Positions 36,897 to 47,386 are shown, numbered from the stretch's first letter. The stretch: DNA of 64,000 bases from Thermoflexus sp. (GCA_025057635.1 JANXBD010000004.1:1-64000), one strand, 5' to 3'. Notes: a model not told the origin generated them from the sequence alone. Numbers and translations: made by a program.

Positions 36897-37664
36897 ATGA
36901 AAGGCTCGCGATGGTTGATCGGTTGGGGGGGAATGATCGGATTGTTGCTGATCAGTGCATGCCGTCCAGTCATTGCTCCATCTAGCACCGAAGCCCCGTT
37001 GACATCCGACGTTCGGGCTGCTTTCGCGGCTTCGGCGGGCAATTCCGCGGGGCTCAGCGTAATCGGCGTAGGAACCGTGCGAGCGCGGCCGGATCAGGCG
37101 GTGGTGACACTGGGGGTGGAAACGGAGAGCGAAGCCCTCGCCACCGCCCTAAAGGAGAACAACGAAAGGGCCTCAGCAGCACTGGCAGCACTCCGAGCGC
37201 ACGGGGTAGACGAGGCAGACATCCAGACTGCTTCCTTTCAGATCCAGATCGAGGAACCCCGAGATCCGCAGACTGGCCGACGGATTGGCCCCCCAGTCTA
37301 TCACGTGACCCATATATATACCGCTGTCTTTCGGGATTTGGATCGCGTGGGCGCTGGGGTGGATGCGGCGGTTGCAGCAGGGGCCAACCGGGTCGACTCG
37401 ATCGCCTTTGAGATCGGGAATCCGGACCGCTTAGTGACAGAGGCGCGGCGGCTAGCCGCCGAAGACGCAAAAGCACGAGCGCAAGCGCTGGCCAGCGCCT
37501 TGGGAGCCCAGTTGGGTCGCATCATCAGCATCACAGAAATCACGAGCCCGCAGCCAGTGCCGCTGGCCCGCGCTGCCGCCTTCGCCGAAGCCACCGCCGT
37601 CCCAATAGCCTCCGGACAGCTGGAGATCACCGTCCAGATCCAAGTAACCTGGGAGCTGCGATAA
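36897..37664 (+). CDS. SIMPL-domain (DUF541) lipoprotein
   Basis: 255 residues. A signal peptide ends in the lipobox LISAC (Cys22), so it is probably a lipid-anchored extracytoplasmic protein. The SIMPL domain covers about 50-255 with the opening VIGVGTVRARPDQAVVTLGV-type strand and the repeated alanine-rich helices of the family. BP26 and related members form oligomeric channel-like rings, but the bacterial role is unclear. GGAGGTCACC precedes ATG 36897. Confidence 0.88.
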   Translation: MKGSRWLIGWGGMIGLLLISACRPVIAPSSTEAPLTSDVRAAFAASAGNSAGLSVIGVGTVRARPDQAVVTLGVETESEALATALKENNERASAALAALRAHGVDEADIQTASFQIQIEEPRDPQTGRRIGPPVYHVTHIYTAVFRDLDRVGAGVDAAVAAGANRVDSIAFEIGNPDRLVTEARRLAAEDAKARAQALASALGAQLGRIISITEITSPQPVPLARAAAFAEATAVPIASGQLEITVQIQVTWELR

Positions 37665-37885
37665 TCCCGCTGCAGATTGGCTGGGCTGCTGTCCATCCGG
37701 ATGACCCTCGTCCACCCTGAATCCTAAGGGCGCCTGAAGAAGCTGGGAGGGAAGAGAAGAGCGAGCTTAGGCTCAGCGATCCTCATCGTCATGGCATTTC
37801 TCAATTCGGAGGCATGATTTTCAATCCGGAGGTTCGTCCCGCATTGGGCAGCCCGGAGAGCAATGGAGAGAGCAACACGGTCAGA

Positions 37886-37915
37886 GGGTGCAAGCTGCTT
37901 CAGCGGCTTGCACCC
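37886..37915. terminator. hairpin between convergent SIMPL and YqeY genes
   Basis: A perfect 10-bp stem (GGGTGCAAGC/GCTTGCACCC) with a 10-nt loop, followed by TTTC on the plus strand. It is well placed to end transcripts from one or both sides. Confidence 0.65.
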
Positions 37916-37930
37916 TTTCAAACCTGGATG

Positions 37931-38386
37931 TTATGTGGAGGCCTCCGCCAGAAGGCGACGCACGATCTCCTGGACCTCTCGACCATCCGCCCGGCCGCGG
38001 ATCCTAGGCATTAACCGCTTCATCACCTCCCCCAAATGAGCTGGAGAAGCAGCACCGATCTCCGCGATCGCCTCTCGCGCTATCCCTTCGATCTCCTCCC
38101 GGGTCAGCGGCTGTGGAAGGTAAGCCAGCAGGGCTTCTAGCTCTGCCCGTTCCGCGGCAAGACGATCGGGGCGATGGGCCCTTTCTAACTCCTCTAGCGT
38201 CTCGCGACGCCGCTTAACCTCACTCTGGAGCACCCTTAGGATCTCATCCTCGCGGAGCGGACGTGCCGCTTCTACCTCCGCCATACGAATCGCGAGCAAC
38301 GCCATCCGGATAGCGGTCTTGCGGGCCTCATCTCCCTTGCGCATAGCTTCCTTCAGATCTTCCTGCAGTTGCTCCTTTAAACTCAT
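37931..38386 (-). CDS. GatB/YqeY domain protein
   Basis: 151 residues, full length for the YqeY family: helical N-domain with DLKEAMRKGDEARKT (about 10-24) and a C-terminal domain related to the tail of GatB that binds tRNA in the amidotransferase. A role in tRNA-dependent amidation is inferred from homology only. GGAGG lies upstream of ATG 38386. Confidence 0.9.
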   Translation of the reverse strand: MSLKEQLQEDLKEAMRKGDEARKTAIRMALLAIRMAEVEAARPLREDEILRVLQSEVKRRRETLEELERAHRPDRLAAERAELEALLAYLPQPLTREEIEGIAREAIAEIGAASPAHLGEVMKRLMPRIRGRADGREVQEIVRRLLAEAST

Positions 38387-38767
38387 CCCGATTTTCCTCC
38401 CATGAGCTCGTTGCGCTACGCAGAGGATTCAGGCATCTCTGGAGGTTGAGGCATGGCTCTCCGCCACCAACGGGATATCTGCTACCTTCAGTCTGGGAAA
38501 AGAAGCGCAGAGAGCATCCTCTTATCTCATCTGAGCTTCGATCCGGTTGAGGCGTGGAGCCCACCCGCACCCTGCCCGAGACATGCGTGCCGCAGTAGGC
38601 AGTAGAAAGGCCCCGCTCCGCATTGAAGATCGTTCGTTGCGCTTTTAAAGACGAGCGGAGCGAAGAGATAATCAGCTTGGTCACTCATTGTTCACGATTA
38701 TTATCTCGATGCTCTCAGTTACGGACAAGTGAAGTTCGAGGAACCCTGGGTTCCGAGGTGAAGGGGA
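38387..38767. other. intergenic region between divergent yqeY and birA
   Basis: No gene or RNA seen. It should hold the promoters of both divergent genes, but no well-spaced box pair stood out. Confidence 0.4.
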
Positions 38768-39574
38768 ATGATGAAGGAAAATTCAGCAGCAGTGCTCCGA
38801 ATGGCTGGGAAGATCCCTTGGATCCGAGATCTCTATCTCTATGAGGAGGTGGATTCCACGAATGATGTGGCACGAGATCTGGGAGAAAGAGGAGCCCCGG
38901 AGGGGATTGTGGTGTTGGCCGATGCCCAGCGAGCCGGGCGTGGGCGGGCTGGACGTTCCTGGTGGACTCCACCTGGCATGGCGCTGGCGGTGTCGATCCT
39001 GGTGCGTCCACGCCGCCCCCTGAAAGACTGGCCTCAACTGATGATGATCGCCGGGCTAGCCGCCGTGGAAGGGATCGAGAGGGTTGATTGTCCCGCTGGT
39101 CTGAAATGGCCAAATGATATTATGATCCCTCCAAGGCCAAATCGCGAGATGCCAGCGATCGCCTGGCGGAAAGCAGGCGGGATTCTGGTAGAGTCTGTGC
39201 TCCCGGCGTTTGCGGTGGTAGGAATCGGGATGAATGTGAATATCCCCACGGAGATGGCACCCTCCGAACTTGCCGAGATCATGGGCAGCATCTGCGATAC
39301 GGTGGGGCGGCCAGTCTCTCGGCTTGAAGTTCTGGAAGGCCTGCTACAGGCCTTTGCGGATCTGTATACGAAATGGAACGAGGGAATGAGTGTGCTCGAG
39401 CGCTGGGCGGCTCGCCTGATCATGCTGGGTCAACACGTCCAAATCCACACTCCTGGGGGAATCCAAGAAGGGATTGCGGAATCCGTCAGCGCCGAGGGTG
39501 GGCTCTGGTTGCGTCTTCCAGATGGGCGTCGGGAATACTTTGTGGCAGGCGACGTCTCTTTGCGCTGGATGTAG
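38768..39574 (+). CDS. birA: biotin-[acetyl-CoA carboxylase] ligase
   Basis: Attaches biotin to carboxylase carrier domains through biotinyl-AMP. 268 residues, class I form without an N-terminal DNA-binding domain, so it should not act as a repressor. EEVDSTNDVA (about 26-35), the adenylate-binding GRGRAGRSWW (about 57-66), KWPNDI (about 112-117) and KAGGILVES are present. The C-terminal SH3-like domain is complete. GAGGTG seven bases before the first ATG supports the start. Confidence 0.93.
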   Translation: MMKENSAAVLRMAGKIPWIRDLYLYEEVDSTNDVARDLGERGAPEGIVVLADAQRAGRGRAGRSWWTPPGMALAVSILVRPRRPLKDWPQLMMIAGLAAVEGIERVDCPAGLKWPNDIMIPPRPNREMPAIAWRKAGGILVESVLPAFAVVGIGMNVNIPTEMAPSELAEIMGSICDTVGRPVSRLEVLEGLLQAFADLYTKWNEGMSVLERWAARLIMLGQHVQIHTPGGIQEGIAESVSAEGGLWLRLPDGRREYFVAGDVSLRWM

Positions 39575-39742
39575 GAGGAATCAGGATCCGTTCTCATCCC
39601 TTCAGGCAGCTTGGCTGTCTATCCATGCTCCCCTTCGGATAAGATGCGGGCGGCCCTCGGCAGCTTTTGACCTGCGAAAAATTCTGCGGAAGCGAAATAA
39701 GAACGTCTTGAAACCCTGAGGCGAACCCGAGGAGCAATCCCT

Positions 39743-39771
39743 TTGCCGAATCTCACCCGCCTGACTATAAT
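39743..39771 (+). promoter_or_regulatory. sigma70-type promoter of the S1-domain gene
   Basis: TTGCCG (39743-39748), 17-nt spacer, perfect TATAAT (39766-39771). It overlaps the beginning of the longest open frame, which shows that translation must start further downstream, at 39,861. Confidence 0.72.
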
Positions 39772-39860
39772 TGAGGAAAATCCCTTGCTGGAAGCTGAAA
39801 TACTTAGAGAGTCTCAACAGAACTGGACCCACCCTACATGCCGCCGGGAGCATACCTAGG

Positions 39861-41069
39861 ATGAATCGCGAAGAGGCCCAGCAGGATCACCCTGAGAACA
39901 TTAGCGCGATGGCCGAGATGGGCGAATGGCTAGAGATGTCTCCCTCTCCGCTTCGGCGGGGGGATATTGTGCGGGGGACAATCGTCCGGATCACCCCCAC
40001 GGAGATCCTGGTGGATATCGGGATGAAAGCAGAAGGGGTGATTACAGGCCGTGAGCTAGAGCGAATGCCCCGGGAGATTCGCGAAGTCCTACGGGAGGGA
40101 GATGTGATTCAGGTTCAGGTTGTGAACCCCGAAGATCGCAGCGGCAATATCTTGCTTTCGCTCCAGCGAGCCCTTATGGAGGAAGATTGGCAACATGCCC
40201 GCCGATTGATGCAGGAAGAGGCAATCTTGGAGCTCACGGCCAACGGCTACAACAAGGGCGGATTGGTGGTGAAAGTGGGTCGACTGCGTGGGTTCATCCC
40301 GGCGTCTCACGTTGCTCCTCAAGAGGCAGGGGAGGAGAAGCTTCCTGTAGAGCAGCGGCTGAAGCGTCGCGTGGGTCAGCGGATTTATGCCCGGATTATC
40401 GAAGTGGATCCGGAGGCCAATCGGCTAATTCTCTCCGAACGGGTGGCCCAGCAGGATCTCCGACGTCGCCAAAAGGAAGAGCTGTTGGCTCGCCTTGAGC
40501 CGGGGATGCGCGTGAAGGGGCGCGTGATCAGCCTAGCTGACTTTGGAGCGTTCATCGATCTAGGCGGCGCGGATGGTCTGATTCACATTAGCGAGCTCTC
40601 TTGGCATCGGGTGAGCCATCCCCGGGAGATTCTCTCGGTAGGCCAGGAGATCGAAGTAGAAGTTCTCAGCGTGGATCGGGAGCGCAAGCGGATTGCGCTA
40701 AGCCGAAAACGGGTGGAGCCAGATCCCTGGCAGCAGATGGTATCTCAGCTACGGGAAGGTCAACTGGTCGAGGCAGTGATCACCCGATTGACCAACTTCG
40801 GGGCCTTCGCGGCGCTGAAGGAATTCCCCGGCGTGGAGGGCCTGATCCACATCTCCGAGCTGGCTGAACGTCGGGTTCATCATCCTAAGGAAGTGGTTCG
40901 GGAGGGAGAGGAGCTGGTAGTACGCCTGCTCCGGATCGACCCAGAGAACCGACGACTGGCCCTCAGCCTGCGTCGGGTCACGTCCCCCGAGTATGCAATG
41001 CTAGACTGGGAAATGGCCCGAGCTCGCCTCCAGATGAGTGAAGAAAAAGGTTCGGAGAAGCCCACATAA
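39861..41069 (+). CDS. rpsA: ribosomal protein S1-like RNA-binding protein with four S1 domains
   Basis: 402 residues starting at ATG 39861, downstream of the promoter at 39,743. Four OB-fold S1 repeats cover about 32-102, 118-190, 207-280 and 292-365; the third and fourth are canonical (FGAFIDLGGADGLIHISELS, FGAF....VEGLIHISEL), the second is degenerate with RLRGFIPASH. S1 proteins help mRNA bind the 30S subunit; four-repeat forms are common outside Proteobacteria. The acidic C-terminus is short. Confidence 0.88.
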   Translation: MNREEAQQDHPENISAMAEMGEWLEMSPSPLRRGDIVRGTIVRITPTEILVDIGMKAEGVITGRELERMPREIREVLREGDVIQVQVVNPEDRSGNILLSLQRALMEEDWQHARRLMQEEAILELTANGYNKGGLVVKVGRLRGFIPASHVAPQEAGEEKLPVEQRLKRRVGQRIYARIIEVDPEANRLILSERVAQQDLRRRQKEELLARLEPGMRVKGRVISLADFGAFIDLGGADGLIHISELSWHRVSHPREILSVGQEIEVEVLSVDRERKRIALSRKRVEPDPWQQMVSQLREGQLVEAVITRLTNFGAFAALKEFPGVEGLIHISELAERRVHHPKEVVREGEELVVRLLRIDPENRRLALSLRRVTSPEYAMLDWEMARARLQMSEEKGSEKPT

Positions 41070-41464
41070 GTTGCTTCAGTCCCCCCTTGAACGCCCTTCT
41101 CCGCAAGACGCCTGCCCCTAAATTTGAACGCACACGCGTATAAAACATCATGTAGCGCTCGATCCATGAACGGAGCATTCAGTAGAGAGGATTACACAGC
41201 CGGTTCAGATATTCCCAAACCAACACCCTTGCCGCTGGATTCAGCAAGGGGGCGTCTCAAGCGCCCCACCTCTATCCTCCAGCTCCCTCAGGGTGGATCC
41301 ATCACCTTCCCCTCAAAGCGATGGGGTTGGGCTTGATGCCTAAACCCAACCAACAGTGCACGCCCCAAACTCACCCAAAAAGGGAACAGCATGTTATACT
41401 AAAAGCAGAACCGGCTGTGCCCTTATCTACAGAAACCTTAGCAGTCGGTTTCAAGGAGGATGCG
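41070..41464. other. intergenic region before clpC
   Basis: It contains two adjacent hairpins near 41,226-41,277 (CCCTTGC/GCAAGGG, then GGGGCG/CGCCCC), which may end S1 transcripts. A TATACT at 41,395-41,400 is a candidate -10 for clpC without a good -35. No gene seen; the frame of clpC extends through here but its start is fixed at 41,465. Confidence 0.4.
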
Positions 41465-43933
41465 GTGTCTAGCAAGCTGGATCGGTTTACGCAGCGGGCC
41501 AGGCGGGTGTTGGCGTTGGCTCAGGAGGAAGCCGAACGCCTGAACCATACCTACATTGGCACTGAACACCTGCTCCTAGGCCTAGTCAAAGAAGAGCATG
41601 GGATTGCCGGTCAGGTGCTCCGACGCCTAGGAATAACCTCCCAGAGGGTGGAGGAGATGGTCCTTCGGATGTCAGGGCCTGGCCGTCGCACCCCCCACAG
41701 CAAGCCGGATCTGACGCCTCGGATCCGCCGGGTGATTGAATTGGCCGTCGATGAGGCCCGTCGAATGGGTCATCATTACATTGGCACGGAACACCTTCTC
41801 CTCGGGCTAGTACGCCTAGGAGACGGAATGGCAGTGGACATCCTTAAGAACCTAGGGCTATCCCTAGAGCAAATCCGGCGGGAAACCAACCGGGCCATCC
41901 AAGAGACGACTGCAGCGACTCGACCCCGGCGAGAACGTCCCAAGACGCCCCTACTTGACCAGTTGGCGATTGATCTAACGGGGCTGGCGGAGGAAGGAAA
42001 GTTGGATCCGGTGATTGGCCGGGAACGAGAGATCGAGCGGGTGATCCAGATCCTCTCACGTCGAACGAAGAATAATCCAGCCCTGATTGGGGAGCCCGGG
42101 GTGGGTAAGACCGCGATTGTGGAAGGGCTTGCCCAGCGTATCGTGGCCAGTGAGGTCCCTGAGCCCCTCCTCAATAAGCGAGTGCTGCAGCTAGACGTAG
42201 CCTCGTTGGTGGCGGGAACAATGTATCGGGGCCAGTTTGAGGAACGCCTAAAGCGGGTGCTAGAGGAGTTGAAGAGCGCGGACTGCATCCTATTCATTGA
42301 TGAGATGCATATGTTGGTCGGCGCCGGAGCGGCTGGCAGCGCGGTGGACGCCGCCAACATCTTAAAGCCGGCCCTAGCTCGAGGGGAGATTCAATGCATC
42401 GGGGCCACCACCTTCGATGAGTATCGCAAGTATATCGAGAGCGACGCCGCTCTAGAGCGTCGGTTCCAGCCCGTGGTGGTGGAGGAACCCACGATCGAAG
42501 AAACAATCGAGATCCTGCGAGGCATCCGCCATCGCTACGAGGAGCACCACAAGCTAGCCATCACGGATGAAGCCATCGAAGCCGCTGCTCGCCTCTCCGC
42601 CCGGTATATCCCTGAACGTTATCTTCCGGACAAGGCCATTGATCTGGTCGATGAGGCAGCGGCCCGAGTGCGAATGTATAAAGCCTCCCGCTGGCCCAGC
42701 CTCCAGAAAGTCTACACGGAGCTGCGAACCGTGCAGCGTGAGCGGGAGGAGGCCCTGGCTGAGCGCCGCTACGAGGACGTAGCGGATCTAAAGGCTCGAG
42801 AGGAAGAACTGCAGACGCAGCTTCAGCAACTCCGCATGCGCAGCGAGATCGACGAAGGCCCTAAGGTCACCGCTGAGGACATCGCTGAAGTCGTCGCGAT
42901 GTGGACGGGGATCCCGGTGAGCCGCATTGCCGGAGATGAATCCCAGCGCCTGCTCCAAATGGAAGAAGAGCTGAAGAAGCGCATTGTGGGGCAGGATGAG
43001 GCCATCAGTGGGATTTCCCGAGCCGTTCGGCGGGCCCGTGCTGGCCTGAAGGATCCCCGCCGACCAATCGGCTCCTTTATTTTCCTCGGGCCTACCGGGG
43101 TGGGCAAGACTGAGCTTACCAAGGCCTTGGCGGAGTTCCTCTTCGGCTCTGAAGACGCCTTGCTCCAGCTAGATATGTCCGAATTCATGGAGCGGCACAC
43201 CGTCTCGCGTTTGGTGGGGGCACCTCCGGGCTATGTGGGCTATGAAGACGCCGGGCAGCTCACCGAATATGTCCGCCGCCGGCCGTATTGTATTATCGTC
43301 TTCGACGAGATCGAGAAGGCCCACCCTGACGTTTTCAACATGCTTCTACAGATTATGGAAGAAGGCCGGCTGACGGACGCTCGGGGCCGCAAGGTAGACT
43401 TCCGCAATACGATTGTGATTATGACCTCCAACATCGGTGCAGAAACCATCCGAAAGGCCCACTTAGGGTTCCCGACCCAGAAGCAAGAGGAGGTGGATCT
43501 AGAGCGGCGCTATCGGGAGATGCGGGAGAAACTGCTGAACGAGCTGCGCAAGGTCTTCCGGCCTGAGTTCCTAAACCGGGTAGACCAAGTCGTGGTTTTC
43601 CGACCGCTCAGTCGGGAGGATATCCTCAAGATTGTAGATCTGGAACTGGGCAAGGTGGAGGCCCGCCTGAAAGAGCACCGCTTGAGCCTTAAGGCCACCC
43701 CCGCCGCCAAGGCCTTTCTGGCTGATAAGGGGTATGATCCTGAATATGGCGCGCGACCATTGCGTCGAGTGATCCAGAACTTGGTGGAAGACGCCCTTTC
43801 CGAGGGGATGCTGGCCGGAAAGTTCCAGCCGGGAGATACGGTGGTGATCGATCTGGAAGGAGACCAGCTGGTCTTCCGCTCAAAGGGGATCGAAGAACTC
43901 ACTCCGCCACCCGTCCTGATCGTGGAGGGGTGA
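41465..43933 (+). CDS. clpC: ClpC-type AAA+ unfoldase
   Basis: Two-ring-domain Hsp100 ATPase that feeds ClpP. 822 residues from GTG 41465, with AAGGAGG five bases upstream and the family start [13 protein letters not shown]. The N-domain has two Clp repeats (each with [12 protein letters not shown]). AAA-1: Walker A GEPGVGKT near 209, Walker [10 protein letters not shown] near 274. A UVR-type coiled middle domain is near 420-450. AAA-2: GPTGVGKTE near 542, [10 protein letters not shown] near 610. The short M-domain marks ClpC rather than ClpB. No ctsR or mcsAB is adjacent. A strong terminator follows. Confidence 0.95.
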   Translation: MSSKLDRFTQRARRVLALAQEEAERLNHTYIGTEHLLLGLVKEEHGIAGQVLRRLGITSQRVEEMVLRMSGPGRRTPHSKPDLTPRIRRVIELAVDEARRMGHHYIGTEHLLLGLVRLGDGMAVDILKNLGLSLEQIRRETNRAIQETTAATRPRRERPKTPLLDQLAIDLTGLAEEGKLDPVIGREREIERVIQILSRRTKNNPALIGEPGVGKTAIVEGLAQRIVASEVPEPLLNKRVLQLDVASLVAGTMYRGQFEERLKRVLEELKSADCILFIDEMHMLVGAGAAGSAVDAANILKPALARGEIQCIGATTFDEYRKYIESDAALERRFQPVVVEEPTIEETIEILRGIRHRYEEHHKLAITDEAIEAAARLSARYIPERYLPDKAIDLVDEAAARVRMYKASRWPSLQKVYTELRTVQREREEALAERRYEDVADLKAREEELQTQLQQLRMRSEIDEGPKVTAEDIAEVVAMWTGIPVSRIAGDESQRLLQMEEELKKRIVGQDEAISGISRAVRRARAGLKDPRRPIGSFIFLGPTGVGKTELTKALAEFLFGSEDALLQLDMSEFMERHTVSRLVGAPPGYVGYEDAGQLTEYVRRRPYCIIVFDEIEKAHPDVFNMLLQIMEEGRLTDARGRKVDFRNTIVIMTSNIGAETIRKAHLGFPTQKQEEVDLERRYREMREKLLNELRKVFRPEFLNRVDQVVVFRPLSREDILKIVDLELGKVEARLKEHRLSLKATPAAKAFLADKGYDPEYGARPLRRVIQNLVEDALSEGMLAGKFQPGDTVVIDLEGDQLVFRSKGIEELTPPPVLIVEG

Positions 43934-43964
43934 TAGATTTCTAAATCATCGTCATACGGCCGGG

Positions 43965-44004
43965 CCGGGGCGGTGTGTTCAAGCGCGCCGCCCCGGTTAT
44001 TTTC
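43965..44004 (+). terminator. intrinsic terminator of clpC
   Basis: Perfect 9-bp stem CCGGGGCGG/CCGCCCCGG with a 14-nt loop, followed by TTATTTTC. Confidence 0.8.
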
Positions 44005-44227
44005 GGGGCATCGTATTCCGAATCTCTAGGTGTGCGCCTTCGGTGACGGACTCGATTAAAATGCCTTCGGGATGAAAGAGCTCCCGCCCTCCAATTCTCA
44101 AGCTCTCAAGAGCATACGGAATTTGCTTGGCGTCTCCGCAAACCGCTGCATAGGTCGACTCGACCCAGTCAATCCCGCTTGGCCTCAAAGGGCCCAGGGT
44201 TGGCAGGGAACAACGGAGTAGGATCCG
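43997..44227 (-). other. open frame in phase after the ubiD stop, unassigned
   Basis: 76 sense codons continue in the ubiD frame directly after its TAA and read like protein (for example YALESLRIGGRELFHPEG) before a stop at 43,997. There is no ATG/GTG with a ribosome binding site; a TTG at 44,188 is the only candidate start. It could be a small downstream gene, a relic, or chance. The preceding UbiD already has full family length. Confidence 0.25.
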
Positions 44228-45694
44228 TTATTCCAGCCCATACTCTGCCCACCGCCGATCCACGAGCGCTCGGATCTCTGGACTCATCTCGATTCGCTCC
44301 GGCCAGCCCCGCGGATGTCCTTCCGCTGGCCCCTTGGCGGTAGCATCAAGGCCGATTTTCCCCCCATATGCTCGCAGCGGTGCCGCATGATCTAAGTGAT
44401 CGACCGGCCCTTCCACGATCACGACATCTCGCTTCCAATCCACATTCCCCAGCACTTGCCATGCTACCTCTGAGAGGTTATAAACGTCCACCCACTCATC
44501 CACCACCACGATGCATTTCGATAAGCTGAGTAACCCCAGACCCCACAACCCAAAGATCACCTTGCGGGCGTGGCCGGGGAACCGCTTGCGGATGCTGACG
44601 ATCACTAGGTTGTGGAAAACCCCCTCGGCGGGCATATGGTAATCCACCACTTCAGGAAGGAACAGGCGAACGAGCGGAAGGAACAGCCGCTCTGTGGCCT
44701 GGCCCATCCAGTAATCCTCCATGGGCGGCCGGCCGACAATGGTAGTAGGGTAGATGGGATCGCGCCGATGGGTAATTGCGGTGATATGCATCACTGGGAA
44801 GAGCTCCGGGGGCGTGTAGTATCCTGTGTGATCCCCGAAGGGCCCCTCCAGGCGTTGCTCGCGGGGATCGATGTAGCCCTCGATAACGATCTCCGCGTAG
44901 GCAGGGACCTCAAGGGGTTGCGTCACACAGCGAACCATTTCGACGGGCCGTCCCCGAAGCCATCCAGCAAGCAGATATTCATCAATGTCTGGAGGAAGGG
45001 GCGCGCTAGCCGCCCACATACAGGCCGGATCGCCCCCTAAGGCGATCGCGATTGGGATCCGCTCTGCACCGGCCTCCCGAGCAACCCGCTCATGCTCCGC
45101 ACCCCCCTTGTGAATCTGCCAGTGCACCCCTAGGGTGCGCTCATCGTGAACCTGGAGGCGGTATAGCCCCACGTTGCGCTTTCCCGTGCGCGGATCGCGG
45201 GTGATCACCTGACCTAGGGTGATATAACGGCCAGCGTCCTTCGGCCAGCATTTTAAGATCGGCAAGAACTCCAGGGAGGGACGCTCTGCCTCTACGATCT
45301 CCTGGCATGGGGCCTTGGAAATCCGTCGCGGGCCCAGGCCGACTCCCCGAAGGGCCTGCAAAAAGCTTCCTAGGCGCGCGAATGCTTCGCCAAGGCTCTG
45401 AGGAAACTCCGGACGGATTAGCGCCTCCAGTCGCCTTCGCAAGTCTTCCAGTTCTTCCACCCCCAGCGCCCATGCCATTCGCCGGGGAGATCCGAATAGA
45501 TTGATAACGACTGGGATCCTCTTGCCGTCCACGTTTTCAAAGAGAAGCGCCTTGTTACGCGCGGACGGGCCCTTCATCACTCGATCCGCAATTTCAGTGA
45601 TTTCTAGCTCGGCTGAGACTGGGGTGCGAACGCGGATCAGCTCTCCTTCCCGCTCCAGACGATTGAGGAAATCCCGAAGGTCTCGATAAGCCAT
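44228..45694 (-). CDS. ubiD: UbiD-family decarboxylase
   Basis: Prenylated-FMN-dependent (de)carboxylase of aromatic or unsaturated acids. 488 residues from ATG 45694 (GAGGAG upstream), typical length. Conserved blocks are GPFGDHTGYY (about 283-292), the catalytic-Glu region around PAYAEIVIEGYI (about 263-274), and IVGRPPMEDYWMG (about 318-330). The substrate is unknown: it may be the menaquinone/ubiquinone precursor or another acid. No ubiX (prenyl-FMN synthase) is in the window, so the cofactor must come from elsewhere. Confidence 0.92.
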   Translation of the reverse strand: MAYRDLRDFLNRLEREGELIRVRTPVSAELEITEIADRVMKGPSARNKALLFENVDGKRIPVVINLFGSPRRMAWALGVEELEDLRRRLEALIRPEFPQSLGEAFARLGSFLQALRGVGLGPRRISKAPCQEIVEAERPSLEFLPILKCWPKDAGRYITLGQVITRDPRTGKRNVGLYRLQVHDERTLGVHWQIHKGGAEHERVAREAGAERIPIAIALGGDPACMWAASAPLPPDIDEYLLAGWLRGRPVEMVRCVTQPLEVPAYAEIVIEGYIDPREQRLEGPFGDHTGYYTPPELFPVMHITAITHRRDPIYPTTIVGRPPMEDYWMGQATERLFLPLVRLFLPEVVDYHMPAEGVFHNLVIVSIRKRFPGHARKVIFGLWGLGLLSLSKCIVVVDEWVDVYNLSEVAWQVLGNVDWKRDVVIVEGPVDHLDHAAPLRAYGGKIGLDATAKGPAEGHPRGWPERIEMSPEIRALVDRRWAEYGLE

Positions 45695-46038
45695 CGCATG
45701 TGCTCCTCTAAAACGCTTTGGCACATTCCTCGAGCAAAGACATCCCTTTGCTGACTAGAACGAACCGGATTCATGATATCGCACCCCTTTCCGCTATAGA
45801 GGTATAGAGGCGATTGTCCAAGCAAGGAATGGAGGCTATCGCGAATTTCCATTCCCTCCCAGAGCTTGGAAAATACAACATTTCCTTCGGTGTTTCCCAG
45901 CCATCCATCATCTTCTTGTTGATTCGTTAGAGCAGGAGAACCTCGTTATAATCGATGTCGAAGGGAATTCGAGATTGAGCGCGCGCAGCTCCGCTTTATC
46001 GGGCTTTACCATCTGATCGCCGATCAGGAGCACCCTTC
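45695..46038. other. intergenic region between divergent ubiD and cmk
   Basis: No gene seen. A perfect TATAAT at 45,947-45,952 on the plus strand, about 90 nt before cmk, is a likely -10; the TCGTTA at 17-nt spacing is a weak -35. Confidence 0.45.
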
Positions 46039-46749
46039 ATGATGGGAAAGCCGTTACGAATCGCCATTGACGGGCCAGCAGCGTCGGGGAAGAGCGCGCT
46101 TGCTCAGCGTTTAGCGGCTCACTTAGGATACGCGTATGTCGATACAGGAGCGATGTATCGGGCTGTCACGTGGGCTGCTCTAAACAAAGGTATCCCCCTC
46201 ACGGATGAGGATGCCATGACTCGTCTGGCGGAGAGCCTAGATCTGGACATCCTGCCTCCCACCGTGGCCGATGGCCGCCCATACACTGTGCAGGTGGAGG
46301 GCATGGATGTCACGTGGGCGCTTCGCAGCCCTGAGGTGGAGGCAGCCGTCTCCCAAGTGTCGGCCTATCCAGGCGTCCGCCGCGCCCTCGCCCATCGCCA
46401 GCGTCAGATCGGGCTGCGAGGTCGGGTAGTGATGGTCGGACGAGATATCGGCACCGTCATCCTCCCTGAAGCGGATTTGAAACTCTATCTGGACGCCGAT
46501 CTGAAGACGCGAGCGCAGCGTCGCTACCAGGAGCTTCGGGATCGAGGGGAGATCGTATCTTTTGAGGAGATCCTGGAGGCTATACAGCGACGGGATGCGT
46601 TGGATCAGGGACGAGAGGTCGCGCCGCTCCGTCCGGCCCCTGACGCGATTGTCCTAGATACTACGGCGATGAATATCGAGGAGGTATTCCATCGAGTGCG
46701 ATTGCTAATCGAAGAGCAGTGCCAGGAGACAACTCATGTGGCGGGTTGA
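46039..46749 (+). CDS. cmk: cytidylate kinase
   Basis: Phosphorylates CMP/dCMP to the diphosphates. 236 residues; P-loop DGPAASGKS (about 11-19), DTGAMYRAV (about 35-43) and VGRDIGTVILPEA (about 133-145) are diagnostic. AGGAG precedes ATG 46039. Its last 14 nt overlap the start of the PHP gene, so the two are translationally coupled. Confidence 0.96.
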   Translation: MMGKPLRIAIDGPAASGKSALAQRLAAHLGYAYVDTGAMYRAVTWAALNKGIPLTDEDAMTRLAESLDLDILPPTVADGRPYTVQVEGMDVTWALRSPEVEAAVSQVSAYPGVRRALAHRQRQIGLRGRVVMVGRDIGTVILPEADLKLYLDADLKTRAQRRYQELRDRGEIVSFEEILEAIQRRDALDQGREVAPLRPAPDAIVLDTTAMNIEEVFHRVRLLIEEQCQETTHVAG

Positions 46750-47386
46750 ACTGCATGCCCACACGCTTTACTCCCCCGATAGCTTGGTTTCCTTAGAGGA
46801 CTTCCTCACGGCCTGCCGCCGAAAAGGCCTGGATCGTGTGGCGGTAACTGATCACAACACAATCGAAGGAGCGCTGCGACTGAAGGAGCGAGCTCCAGAC
46901 CTCATTATCATTGGGGAGGAAATTCGAACCCAAGAAGGCGAGGTGCTCGCTTATTTCATCGAACGGGAGATCCCTAAAGGCCTCCCCATGAGGGAAACGG
47001 TTGAACGAGTTCGGGAGCAAGGTGGGATAGTGGCGCTCCCACATCCATGCGACCGGGCTCGGGGCTTGGCGATGGGGCAGGAGATCATACAGGCGATGAT
47101 CCCTCTGGTGGATGCCATAGAGGTCTTCAATGCGCGTTGTGTGTTCCCACGCGATAATGCACGTGCGGCTGCGCTGGCTGCACGGTTCAACAAGCCAGGT
47201 TTCTCTGGCAGCGATGCCCATACCCTGGAAGAGCTAGGCCGGGCATGGACAGCCCTTCCGCCTTTTGAGGACGCAGCGGGTTTTTTGCAGGCTCTATCTC
47301 AGGCTCAGCCCACACGCCGCCTGAGCCCCTTTTGGGTGCATCTGATCTCCCTGTGGGCGAAGTGGCACCGCACCCATAGGAGATAA
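46736..47386 (+). CDS. PHP-domain phosphoesterase
   Basis: 216 residues. Metal-binding motifs of the PHP superfamily: ELHAHTLYS (5-13), VTDHNTIEG (about 37-45), LPHPCDRARG (about 101-110) and SGSDAHT (about 153-159). Such stand-alone proteins hydrolyse nucleotides or oligoribonucleotides. AGGAGACAACTC precedes the ATG. Coupling to cmk hints at nucleotide metabolism, but the substrate is unknown. It converges with the ABC gene 15 bp away. Confidence 0.86.
   Translation: MWRVELHAHTLYSPDSLVSLEDFLTACRRKGLDRVAVTDHNTIEGALRLKERAPDLIIIGEEIRTQEGEVLAYFIEREIPKGLPMRETVERVREQGGIVALPHPCDRARGLAMGQEIIQAMIPLVDAIEVFNARCVFPRDNARAAALAARFNKPGFSGSDAHTLEELGRAWTALPPFEDAAGFLQALSQAQPTRRLSPFWVHLISLWAKWHRTHRR

Noticed and set aside
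39771-39860. Upstream part of the S1 gene reading frame as coding
   Set aside because: The -10 box TATAAT overlaps its first bases, so it would lie before or at the transcription start.
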